NCBI GenBank assembly: GCA_024449915.1
Contig: JAMZAV010002025.1
Span: forward strand, 1-64,000
Reading direction: 5' to 3'
DNA: 64,000 bases
Source of the DNA: Sweltsa coloradensis
Taxonomy: Eukaryota; Arthropoda; Insecta; Plecoptera; Chloroperlidae
This document shows positions 22,973 through 33,739 of the stretch, in pieces. Under the pieces are notes generated by a model, which was not told the origin of the DNA, searched no databases, and saw only the letters and a list, made by a program, of their open reading frames with translations. A program made the position numbers and the translations under genes. Position 1 is the stretch's first letter. Every line of letters starts with the position of its first letter.

Positions 22973-24497
22973 CAGTGTTGCGTCAGTTCTTTTTTAAAAT
23001 TAACTTTCTAAAAGTTCAGTTCACAGCTCAAATAATGAACTTTTAAAAAGTTCAAGTTCTTTTAAAACCTAAAATTTTGAAAAGTTCAAGTTCGTCTAAA
23101 AAAATGAACTAAGTTCGTTTTAAAGTTCTTTTGTAAAATAAATCACTATTTTATTAAAGGTTGGCGAGAAATGAAGAAAAACATTAAGGTCGTGCGAGTA
23201 TCACTTTTTCAAGTTGAGTTCGAGTAGGTCTCAAATAATCAAATCTATAAGTTGTTGTTGTATTTATGTAGGCCCTATCTAGGCAATCTAGGCAATCTGA
23301 TTACCAAATTAATTTTTTGCTTCAATGCATTAGCATAGCCTTTGCAAGTGGCCAAAATAATTCACCATTACTATACCCATTTTACTAGGTACAAGCTAGT
23401 TAAATTCAAATCTGTCTACACCTACAAAAGTGCAATATTAAATTATTTAAATATCGGTACTTGAAGACACAACTTGTATTAAATTATCCGAATGTGCTTA
23501 ATAACTAACACATATTAAAGCAACTTGGAGCCCCTCCCAACAAAGTAAGGAGCGAGCTACACAACTATTATTGATGGTGTTAAGAGTTCCATCTAAAATA
23601 TATTCTTGCATATGCTACTGCAGTCTAACGCGTAATCTACTGTCAAGTGTCAACATAAACATTGGAAGCTTCGAGCTGAGACCTTGCTTGATAGCCTACC
23701 AGTGCTAAACTTTATTTCTCAATTGCTAAACTGATGAGCTGACATGTAGAGTGCTTGCACAACCGACCAGCTACTGTGACAGTCGCAAATAAAAAAAAAC
23801 TGCTAGCCACCCGGGAAAAACTATTCACAGATGTTATTTTCGGTAGCAAAATGTCTGGAATTGATATATGATTATAATAATAAGAACAATACGACTTCCA
23901 GATAAAATTTCGAAACTATATTATTATTACGCACACGAAGCACGGAGATGGGCTTCATATTTGTCAAAGAAGTTGCAATCGTTATGAAATTCGAGCTCTG
24001 CTGGTGGTCTAGTAGCAGGGTTTGACGGGGGGGGGGGGGGGGGGGGGGGCATAGATCGCGATCTTCCCGCGGCTGACGGCGGTCGGACGATAGTTGAGCT
24101 GTCTTTGATCGTGTTGATGATTTGTATTACATTCTCGTCGATTAGCTTGTAAAATTACAGCAGATACTAAGCGTTTTAGGCTTCTTAAATTAGTTTCCGA
24201 ATAAGGCGTGAATCGTGCGTGACCTTGTCAAAATCAGCTGAACGTACGTCAACGTAGGCCAACGATGGAACAACGATTTGTTATTGTTTTTAGCGGCGAC
24301 AGCGGCGAGTCGACGGCTACACAACGCACGGAAAGAACTTTCAAATGAACTTTCTAAAACTGAAAAGTTCGTTCTAAGAAAGAACTTTTAAAAGTTCAAG
24401 TTCATTCATTTAAAAAAGAGTAAGTTCACTGAAAAGTTCACAAAAAAGAACGCGTTGCGAGAACGCGTTCTTTTTAAAAGTTCTTTCCCCAACACTG
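22973..24497. mobile_element. Non-autonomous hAT-type element with 8-bp TSD
   Basis: The ends are CAGTGTTGCG and CCCCAACACTG; the outer CAGTGTTG/CAACACTG is typical of hAT. The 8-bp duplication GGTCTTGC is exact at 22965-22972 and 24498-24505. The minisatellite unit resumes in register after it. Subterminal zones at both ends are crowded with AAAGTTC/GAACTTT motifs. No transposase ORF is seen; a poly-G run lies at 24028-24049. Confidence 0.9.
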
Positions 24498-24677
24498 GGT
24501 CTTGCCATCTGCCTCGAGGTCTTTCAGCTCCTCTTCTCTCTCCTCCACATCTGCATGTACTTGGTCTTGCCGACTGTCTCGAGGTCTTTCATCACCTCTC
24601 CTTTCTCCTCCACTTCTGCTTGTTCTTGGTCTTGCCATCTATCTCGAGGTCTTTTATCTCCTCTCCTCTCTCCTTGT
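24498..24677 (+). repeat. ~60-bp minisatellite, segment 2
   Basis: About three units continuing segment 1. Interrupted at 24677 by a 2.2-kb insertion. Confidence 0.9.
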
Positions 24678-24941
24678 CACGTCCCACAGACAGGGTAGGG
24701 ACAACCTGGACAGGGCTCACGGCTGCTCAGTGGAGATGGGGTTGTGGGCGGTTGCTCGATAACCTGTAAGTTGGCTCCGTGTATCTGCCTGGGCGCCACG
24801 TTGTTCGAAAGAGGAATATACAGTTTGTGGGTCAGGACAAACAACGAACTTCCAGATAGAAAGTGACCCACAGACGCTAGACATGAAGAGTATAGACATT
24901 TATTAAATAATTATTTATGTATACAGAATAATAACAGGAAC

Positions 24942-25194
24942 AATTGAGCAATAAATATAATATGGCTTGTGACTGTCAATGTTCAGCACAGCTGGGTACA
25001 GTTGAGCAATAAATAATATGGCCTATGACTGTCAAGAGTTCAGCACCGTTGGGTACAGTTGAGCAATAAATAATATGGCCTAAGGCTATCAGTGTTCAGC
25101 ACAGTTTAGTACGGCTAAGCAATCAGTTAATAGCCTGTGACTGTCAAAAGTTCAGCACCGTTAGGCACCATTGAGAAATATATAATATGGCCTG
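24942..25194. repeat. 58-bp tandem repeat, ~4 units
   Basis: The units share GAGCAATAAATAATATGGCC, GACTGTCA and GTTCAGCACCGTTGGGTACA. Degeneration increases toward the right. Confidence 0.8.
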
Positions 25195-25282
25195 CAACAC
25201 TACCATACTATATGTAATCACACCTGCAGATATACCCCTGGGTGTGCCGTATCCACTTCCACTAATTATATTCTAACTCCTT

Positions 25283-25913
25283 AAGGCTATTCCACCGCGT
25301 TTTCTATTTCCAAAATATGCAACTAAGTCAAAATATAGTGAATGGCTTTGAAACATTGCTATTTTAGAAAATCAAAAATATTTTTTCCAAATTTTTTTGA
25401 TCCGGTACACGGTCAATATAGCCATCTAAAAATAATTTCAAACTTCAATTCGCCAGGGCACACCATTCAACGTAGGGTGTTGTGCTTTTGTGACATTAAT
25501 TTTCAACTGTTTTTTCTTTGGACTGACTGAGAGAAAAAAAGATTTATTTTTATAATTGTCTTTCCTGCGAATGTTTTCGTTTGGCGGTACAAATCGGTAA
25601 AAAATACCGCCAAACGAAAAATTCGCTGAAAGACAATTGTTTAAAATAAATCTGTTTTCTCTCAGTCAGTCCATAGAAAAACAGTTAAAAATTAATGTCA
25701 CAAAAGCACAACACCGTACGTTGAATGGTGTGGGCCCCGGCGAATTGAAGTTTGAAATTATTTTGAGGTGGCTATATTGGCCGTGTACCGGATCAGAAAA
25801 ATTTGGAAAAAAATATTTTTGATTTTCTAAAATAGCCATGTTTCAAAGCCATTCACTATATTTTAACTTAGTAGCATATTTTGGAAATAGAAAAACGCGG
25901 TGGGAAAAGCCTT
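25283..25913. repeat. 630-bp near-perfect palindrome (foldback element)
   Basis: Arms of about 300 bp start AAGGCTATTCCACCGCG and end CGCGGTGGGAAAAGCCTT. They match almost base for base to the centre near 25598, where CGTTTGGCGG and CCGCCAAACG face each other. No ORF is supported. It is either a foldback/MITE element or a recent inverted duplication. Confidence 0.85.
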
Positions 25914-26907
25914 CACTAGAGTAAATGATGGCCATCTTACAGTATAAATTACGTCCAGGTTTCTTTTACCCGGGGTCATACCCTACTACTACTACACATC
26001 TAAATGACTAAATAACAAATAACATAATGCCGTATAGGTACGGTGTGCTAGGATTAGCATTCATAATACTGGGTGTTGGGCACCCCTGATCGATGAAATA
26101 ATGTCAAGATTTTGTGAGGCTTAGCAGTCCAAATATATTCACTCGGAACTAATGACGATGCGTGGGAAGATATTTGCCCAGAAGTTAAAGAACCTGGTCT
26201 CGGACATCCCTGTGACAGGTGTTCCACGTCTCGTTCCCCTAGACACACTTGGTCCAGCTGCCACGCCCGACAGAGTCCGCTGCACGGCTTCGAGCGCCTG
26301 AGTTCCGACAGGGAAGAACGCCCCCACCAAAGAAGACACTAAGATGAGCCACAAGGTCCACAGGCCTGCTCGAGGAACATTAGCAGGACGTCGTTCTGGC
26401 CCTAGCTAGGTCTAGCCCTAATGATCTTTGGCTCCTGGCCCTGCACTAAGTTCCTGAAGGAGGGACAAATAAGAGTTACCTCCTGTCAACTAATACAATA
26501 CCTAGCTAATAAATTAAACATAATAATGGACAAGGCTTACCGCTAAACAGAACAATAGGTCTCAGAAGACACACAGAAGACCACGGTCCGACCACAAACT
26601 TGGACGACCACAGAAAGAAAAGCTCACTCCACGAGCAACTTGGCTGATAAGCCTAAACGAGATCCGCCCCCCTAGAGGCCTTCTCAATCCACAAAACACA
26701 CTGCCTTGCGAGCGCGTCAAAACGTAAACAAGGAAAAATACGGCGGGAAGTACAAAGCGCACGCGAACTCAAACTAAACAACTGAAACTAGGGGGCATAA
26801 AAATAGAGGCTGGGCGAATGTACAGAAAAACCCTGTCTGGTTTTGATCTCACTCTAGAAATTAGTAATGGTAATGGGGGACCCCCCTAATAGAAATTTAA
26901 AAACGTT

Positions 26908-29480
26908 TCTCCTCCACATCTGCCTGTACTTGGTTTTGGCATCTGTTCCAGGTTTTAAAAAAAAAAATCCCTCCTCTCTCCCCACATCGCTGCTTGGCTT
27001 CCCATCTGTCTCGGGGTTTTTGTTCCCCCCCTTACTCCCCCTCCACATCTGCCTGTATTTGGGTTTGCCATCTGTCTCGATGTTTTCCAATCCTCCCCTT
27101 TTCCCCTCCACATCTGCATGTACTTGTCTTCCATCTGTCTCGAGGTCTTTTGCCTCCTCTCTCTCTCCACATCTCCCCTGACTTGGTCTTGCCATCTGTC
27201 TCGATGTCTTCCAACTCAATCCTCTCCTAACGCATCTGCCTGTACTTGGTCTTGGCATCTGTTCGAGGTCTTCCATCTCCTCTCCCTCAATCCAATCTGC
27301 CTGTACTTTTTCTAGCCATCGTTTCGAGTCTTTCATCTTTTTTCCTCTCTCCCACACTCCCTTTATCTTGTTCTTGCCATCTGTTTCGGGGTCTTTCATC
27401 TCCTTCCTCTCTCATCCACATCTGCCTGTACTTGTTCTAGCCATCTGTTCGAGGTTTTTCACTCCTCTCCTCTTCCCCCACATTGCCTTTCTTGGTTTTG
27501 CCATCTGTCTCGAGGTCTTTTGTCTCCTCCCCTCTCCCTCCACTGCCTGTTCTTGGTTTTTGCCATTTTTCCCTCAGGTCTTTCATCTCCCTCCTCTCTC
27601 CTCCACATCCCCTGTATTTGGGTCTTGCCACTGTCCGAGGCTTTGTCCCCTCTCTCTCTCCTCCACATCTGCCGTACTTGGTCTTGCCATCTGTCTCGGG
27701 GTCTTTTTTCCCCTCTCCTCTCCCACCACATCTCCCGTATTGGTCTTGCCATCTGTCTCGAGGTTTTTTACTCTCTCCTCTCCCCCTCCACATCTGCCTG
27801 ATTTGGGTTTTTGCCATTGTCCGAGGTCTTTATCTCCTCTCCTCTCCCCACACACGCAAACTTGTCTTGCCATCGTCTCGAGGTTTTTCTTTTCCTCTCC
27901 TCCTCCCCCACTTTGCCGTACTTGGTCTTGCCATCTTCTCGGGTTTTCTTTCCCCTCTCCTCTCTCCTTCACATCTGCCTGTACTTGGTCTTCCTCTGTC
28001 TCGGGGTCTTTCATCACCCCCCTTTCTCCCCCAAAATCTGCTGTACTTGGTCTTGCCAACTGTCTCGAGGTTTTTTCTTTTCCTCCTCTCCCACCAATCT
28101 GCCGTATTTGTCTTCCCATCTGTCTCGATCCCTTTCCCATCTCCTCCCCTCTCTCCTCCACATCCCCTGTTCTTGTTTTTTTCCATCTTCTCGAGGTTTT
28201 TCATCTCCTTCCTCTCTCCCCCACATCTCCCCTGTATTTTGGTCTTGCCACGTCTGAGGTTTTTTGTCCCCTCACTCTCCCCCACATCTGCCTGTTCTTG
28301 GTTTTGCCACCGTCTCGAGGTCTTTATCCCCTCTCCACTCTCCCCACTCTGCCTTTTTCTTGGTCTTGCCTTCTGTCTGAGGTTTTTTTACTCCTTCCTC
28401 TCTCCACCACATCTCCTGTACTTGGTCTTCCCATCGTCTCGTGTTTTCCATTTCCTCCCTCCTCCTCCACATCTGTTGTTTTTGGTTTGGGCTATCTGTC
28501 TCGAGGTCCTTTGTCTCCTTCCTCTCTTCTCCACTTTGCTTGTTTTGGTTTGCTTCTGTTCGGGTCTTTTGTCTCCTCTCCTCTCTCCTCCGCATCTGCC
28601 TGTATTTTTTCTTTGCCACTGTCTCGATTTTTTTTGTCTCCTCTACTCCCCTCCCATCTGCCTGTACTTTAGTCTTGTTCTGTCTCGATGTCTTCCATTC
28701 CGCTCCTTCCCCTCCACTTTTCCCTGTACTTGGTCTTGCTATCGTCGATGTCTTCCACTCCTCCCTCTTTTCACACATCTGCCTGTATTTTGGTTTGCCA
28801 TTGTTCATGTCTTCCATCTATCTTCTCCTCCCCCATTGCCGTCTGGTTTTTCTTTCTGTCCATGTCTTCCAACTCATCTCCTCTCTCTAAGTCTGCCTGT
28901 ATTTGGTCTTGCCATCTGTCTGAGGCTTCCATCTTCTCTCCTCTCTCCTAACATCGCCTGACTTGGTCTTGCTATCTGTCTTGATGTTTCCATCCCTTTT
29001 TTTTTCCCCCTACACTCTCCCTGTTTTGGGTCTTGCTATCTTTTCCGATGTTTTCCATCCATTCTCCTCCCCCAAATCTCCCCTGATTTGGGTTTGCTAT
29101 CGCTCGAGGTCTTCCATTTCTCTCCTCCTCCTACACATCTGCCTGTATTTGGTTTTGCTATCTTCTTGATGTTTTCCATTCCTCTGCTCTCTCCTAAATC
29201 GCTGTACTTGGTTTTGCCATCTGTCTCGAGTCTTCCATTCTTCTTCTCTCCCCCAAATCTGCCTGTTTTTGGTCTTGCATCTGTCTCGAGTCTTCCCATT
29301 CCTTTTTCTCTCCCCACATCCCCTGACTTGGTTTGCCATTGTCTCGATGTTTTTCCATCTCCTCTTTCTCTCCCAACGCATGTATTTGGGTCTTGCCATC
29401 TGTCTCGATGTCTTTACCCCTCTTCTCTTTCCTCCACATCTGCCTGTATTTGGTTTGCCATCTGCTCGAGTCTTTATTCC
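26908..29480 (+). repeat. ~60-bp minisatellite, segment 3 (main block)
   Basis: Roughly 40 units of the same C/T-rich unit as segment 1. Many units lack one to three bases at homopolymers, so register drifts. The long frames on both strands (over 400 codons on +) are stop-free repeat translations rich in Ser, Pro, Leu and Phe, not genes. Confidence 0.9.
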
Positions 29481-30349
29481 TAACCCCGTCCAAGTAAAAA
29501 AACGCAATAAATAAAATTAAAAAAAATTTCCCAAAGAAAAGATGAAATCGGGATTGAATGATAAAACTCATTTTTCACTTTTTTTTCCCGCGTTACTCAT
29601 ATTCTAAATTTATTTTTTACTATATTCTATGTTCCTATCCGCGGGAAACGTTGTTAGTTCGACCATTACCAAAAAAAACTAAAAACCCCGGAAGAGAAAA
29701 AAATATCGACCTATAAGTATTTTGCCGCGATACAAAAGTCTCGAGTACATTTTGCATAAACAATATCAGGTACCTTGACGAGCATGCGCTATTCAAGTTC
29801 ATCAATCTGGTTTCCCAGTGGGCACGCACAAGCACAGCTCACCCAATGACAGATGATATCGGAAGCTATGGATAAGCGACAAGCAAAGCTTAGTTTTCTA
29901 GATTTTTGTAAAGCCTTTAATTCTGTGACGTTTATAAATCCTCCCTTTTAAAAAATTAAAAAACATCCCTTTCCAGACAGTACTTACAGTGGTGGAGTCA
30001 TATCTTTTGTGCCGTCGTCCCTGTTGTGGGTGACGGTGATTCAGTCTTTCGTGGCTTCTGTTGAGTGTGGGTCCCCCAATATCGGTTCTTGGCCTCTTTT
30101 TTTTCACTATATAAAACAAGTATCTTTTATGCTATTACACTGCAAATACCACATAAAGCGAGAAATTAAACTTTTCCTCATACGACACCTGAAAGAAAAG
30201 ACGCAATTAGACTCATTAACGAAGACTTAAAACATTTTAATTTGGGAATTAAAAATTGTCTAATTCTGAATCCCAAATAAAACTCAACATCATAATAGGG
30301 TATCCTAAAATCATGGCTTAAAAAAGGCGTCTTTTTCCCGACATAAAAC
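29481..30349. other. No resolvable feature
   Basis: AT-rich sequence between the minisatellite and the long-inverted-arm element. Nothing is recognised in it. Confidence 0.4.
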
Positions 30350-33300
30350 TAATAGTCTGGGCTGTTTACAAATAAAACGGCAAAAAATAGTAGGAAGGTT
30401 TCACTTGGCAAAAATGTTCATAGGGTCAAAGAAAAGCAATACAGAAGGAGAGCCACGAAAAATGTCCCTTAGGATTCAAAATGGCGACCATGAATAAATA
30501 GGCCTATTGTTTACCTATTTTGAGTGTAAAAAGACGGTAAATAATGTTAGAAAAATGCTACATGGCAAAAAATATTCATAAGGTTTTAAAAATGGTTTAC
30601 AGTGGGGGAGCCATAAAAAATGACCCTTACGATTCAAAATGGCCGCCATGTTTGAAAAATATGTATTATTTTACTTTTTGGAATATAAACATTCTGAAAA
30701 TAATGATAAAAAGGCGCCACTTAGCACGAGGCTCTTCTTAAGATTATAGAAACAATTAACAGAGGGGGAGCCAAGAACAATATCTCTTACAATTCAAGAT
30801 GGCGGCCATGAATGACAAGGTATATCAATTATCTTCTGATTTTTAATGTAAAAAGGCGGAAAATAATGATAGGAAGGTGTCCATTGGCAAAACATTTCTT
30901 GAGATGTCAAAGAAGGTTTACAGAGGGGGAGCCAATCAAAATAGCCCTTAAGATCCAAAATGGCCGCCACGAATTACAATTGCGTACCTTTAGTCTACTA
31001 TTTTTAATGTTGACAGACGGTAAATAATGATAGGAAGGTGCCACTTGGCAAAATTACCCTCAAGATGTTGTGTATGGTTTACAGTGGGGGAGCCAAGAAA
31101 AATTTCACTTACGATTCAAAATGGTCGCCATGATTGAAAAATGTGTATAGATTCCTATTTCGAATGAGAACAGACGGTAAATGATAAAAATGGGCCACTT
31201 GGCCAAAACATTTTCAAGATGTTGTATATGGTTTACAGTGGGGGAGCCAAGAAAAATATCACTTACGATTCAAAATGGTCGCCATGATTGAAAAATGTGT
31301 ATTGATTCCTATTTTCCTATGATCACATTTAAATTAAATTTAACGTACTTCCTACTTAACAATAAGATATTATAGTGAAAACAAAACATGTAGGGCCTAC
31401 GTAGATTTCTAATAACGTGGACATTTGAGCACTTCTTCCTCACTTCTTTGTTACATTTTGAATTGACGAGGTTTATAATAATATGTCTTCATCCTAAGGA
31501 ATACTGAAATATGAGAAAATAATATATAATGTGCTGAACATAGCTGTAACGAGATGAATAAACATCCAGAAATTAAAGAGATTTATATATTTATCCTTAA
31601 ACTTTTTAAAAAGTCTATGATAACTTTCTAACACTGGGTTTACCTGGTGTTGCAGCACATTCTTGTTTGTACTTGTATTTGTTCTTGTTACTTCACCATA
31701 ACCTGGAAAATGGAACGACTTTCTTCACAATGCCACAAACAAGCAAGAGTTGTTTTCCATTCTCGCAAATCACGCTGGTACACAGTTTGATTTTGCAGAA
31801 GTTGTGACCAACGTGGGTTCCTTTATCGTATCATCTTAAAATGCTGAGGCCGCCATTGCTGGTATTTCATGCGATTCTCTTCAAGACTCTGATGGCCGCA
31901 ACATTGGTCACGTGATGGATCACCGCAACTCCTTCTCCCAAAAGAGCAAGAAAAATGCTTGGAAAGTATGGAAATCTTTCGATAATGTCACACCAGCTGT
32001 TCATGAAATTTCCTGTCCGTTGCAGAACGTTTCCAAAACCACTCAAGACGTCTTAGAACGTTATGTTGTTCTTTTGTACGACGCACACACGGATATAGGA
32101 AAGTGAATGAAGCAAGGAAAATCCTTTTCACATCGAGGAACAAAAGTGTTAACAGCCTTCCTCCCACTCAAGACGCACTGCTGCTTCACATTCAGCGTGC
32201 TGCTTATCAAGGAGGACATCTTTGGGGAAGTGCTGATACTTTTACGCCAATTTCTTCATCACCTAAAGAATGGGGATGGTTCTTGAATGGTGGAGTTTGG
32301 CATCCAAAATGGACTAGACTGCCGGAGATATGGGACTGCTGCAGAGAGCTTGTCAAGTGCTCGTGTAAGAAAGAATGCATCACACGATGCTCATACAAAG
32401 ATGCCGGCTTTCCCGGTGCATTGCTATGTTCCAACTGCCGACTGAACTGCTGCAACACCAGTTAAACCCAGTTCTTAGAAAGTTATTATATAGACTTTTA
32501 AAAAAGTTTAAGGATAAATATATAAATTTCTTTAATTTAGGGATGGTTATTCATCTCGTTACAGCTATGTTCAGCACTTTATATATTATTTTCTCCTATT
32601 TCAGTATTCCTGAGGATGAACCACGTCAATTCAAAATGTAACAAAGAAGAAATGAAGAAGTGCTCAAATATCCACGTTATTAGAAATTCACATATCATCA
32701 TTCACACATATCATGTTTTGTTTTCATTATAATATCTTAAAAAATGTGATCATACATAGGAATATAGGAAACAATATACATTTTTCAATCATGGCGGCCA
32801 TTTTGAATTGTAAAGGGATATTTTTTCTTGGCTCCCCCACTGTAAACCATATACAACATCTTGAAAATGTTTTGGCCAAGTGGCCCATTTTTATCATTTA
32901 CCGTCTGTTCTCATTCGAAATAGGAATCTATACACATTTTTCAATCATGGCGACCATTTTGAATCGTAAGTGAAATTTTTCTTGGCTCCCCCACTGTAAA
33001 CCATACACAATATCTTGAGAGTATTTTTGCCAAGTGGCACCTTCCTATCATTATTTACCGTCTGTTTACATTAAAATTGTAGACTAAAGGTACGCAATTG
33101 TAATTCGCGGCGGCCATTTTGGATCGTAAGGGCTATTTTGCTTGGCTCCCCCTCTGTAAACCTTCTATGACATCTCAAGAAATGTTTTGCCTATGGACAC
33201 CTTCCTATCATTATTTTCCGCCTGTTTACATTAAAAATCAGAAGATAATTAATACACCCTGTCATTCATGGCCGCCATTTTGAATTGTAGAGATATTGTT

Positions 33301-33735
33301 CTTGGCTCCCCCTCTGTTAACTTTTTCTATAATCTTAAGAAGAGCCTAGTGCTAAGTGGCACCTTTTTATCATTATTTTCAGAATGTTTATATTCCAAAA
33401 AGTAAAATAATACATATTTTCAAACATGGTGGCCATTTTGAATCGTAAGGGTCATTTTTTATGGCTCCCTCACTGTAAACCATTTTTAACATCTTATGAA
33501 TATTTTTGCCATGTAGCACCTTTCTAAAAAAAATTACCGTATTTTTACACTCAAAATATGTATATAATAGGCCTATTCATTCATGGCCGCCATTTTGAAC
33601 CCTAATGGACATTTTTTGTGGCTTTCCTTCTGTATCGCTTTTCTTTGACCTTATGAACATTTTTGCCAAGTGAAACCTTCATACTATTTTTTTTGCCGTT
33701 TTATTTTGGATTCATCGATGAACAGCCTGTACTAT
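30350..33735. mobile_element. 3.4-kb element with ~1.3-kb inverted arms and 160-bp sub-repeats
   Basis: The left arm (about 30350-31665) is the diverged inverse of the right arm (about 32446-33735). The match includes outer marks (AATAAAACGGCAAAAAA, TTTCACTTGGCAAAAATGTTC) and inner marks (TAACTTTCTAA, CTGGTGTTGCAGCA). Each arm has six ~160-bp direct units, each with CACTTGGCAAAA, TTTACAGTGGGGGAGCCAAG and a motif near AAAATGGCCGCCATGA. The unique ~0.8-kb core holds part of a TE-type gene. No TSD was resolved, so the exact ends are approximate. It is probably a non-autonomous DNA transposon. Confidence 0.7.
31900..32465 (+). pseudogene. C-terminal part of the uncharacterised TE-associated protein family
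   Basis: One frame (31912-32106) gives KKNAWKVWKSFDNVTPAVHE, then VLERYVVLLYDAHTDIGK. The next frame (32103-32465) gives NEARKILFTSRNKSVNSLPP, TQDALLLHIQRAAYQGG, then W.P.WT.LPE and a Cys-rich tail (CSCKKECITRCSYKDAG). This is the C-terminus of the same family as the minus-strand pseudogene at 16.5-19.4 kb. A one-base frame change separates the pieces. The stop at 32463 lies inside the right inverted arm. The function is unknown; the Cys-rich end could bind zinc (inference). Confidence 0.65.
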
Positions 33736-33739
33736 AAAT

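Larger units (their letters stand above)
24678..26907. mobile_element. 2.2-kb unclassified insertion in the minisatellite
   Basis: The minisatellite stops at 24677 and resumes at 26908. The 6 bases TCTCCT occur at both borders (24672-24677, 26908-26913), consistent with a TSD. The insert starts TGTCACGTCCCACAGACAGG and, near its other end, carries the inverse ACCCTGTCTG. It contains a 58-bp tandem array and a large palindrome, both listed separately. No coding region is recognised, and its class is unknown. Confidence 0.5.

Noticed and set aside
27368..28961. Open frames of over 400 codons on the + strand
   Set aside because: They are translations of the ~60-bp minisatellite, which lacks stops in several frames on both strands. 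There is no domain, splice support or codon bias.
26854..29571. Lys/Arg/Gly-rich frames on the minus strand of the same block
   Set aside because: Antisense readings of the minisatellite; the repetitive REEMKDLETDGK-like pattern follows the DNA unit.
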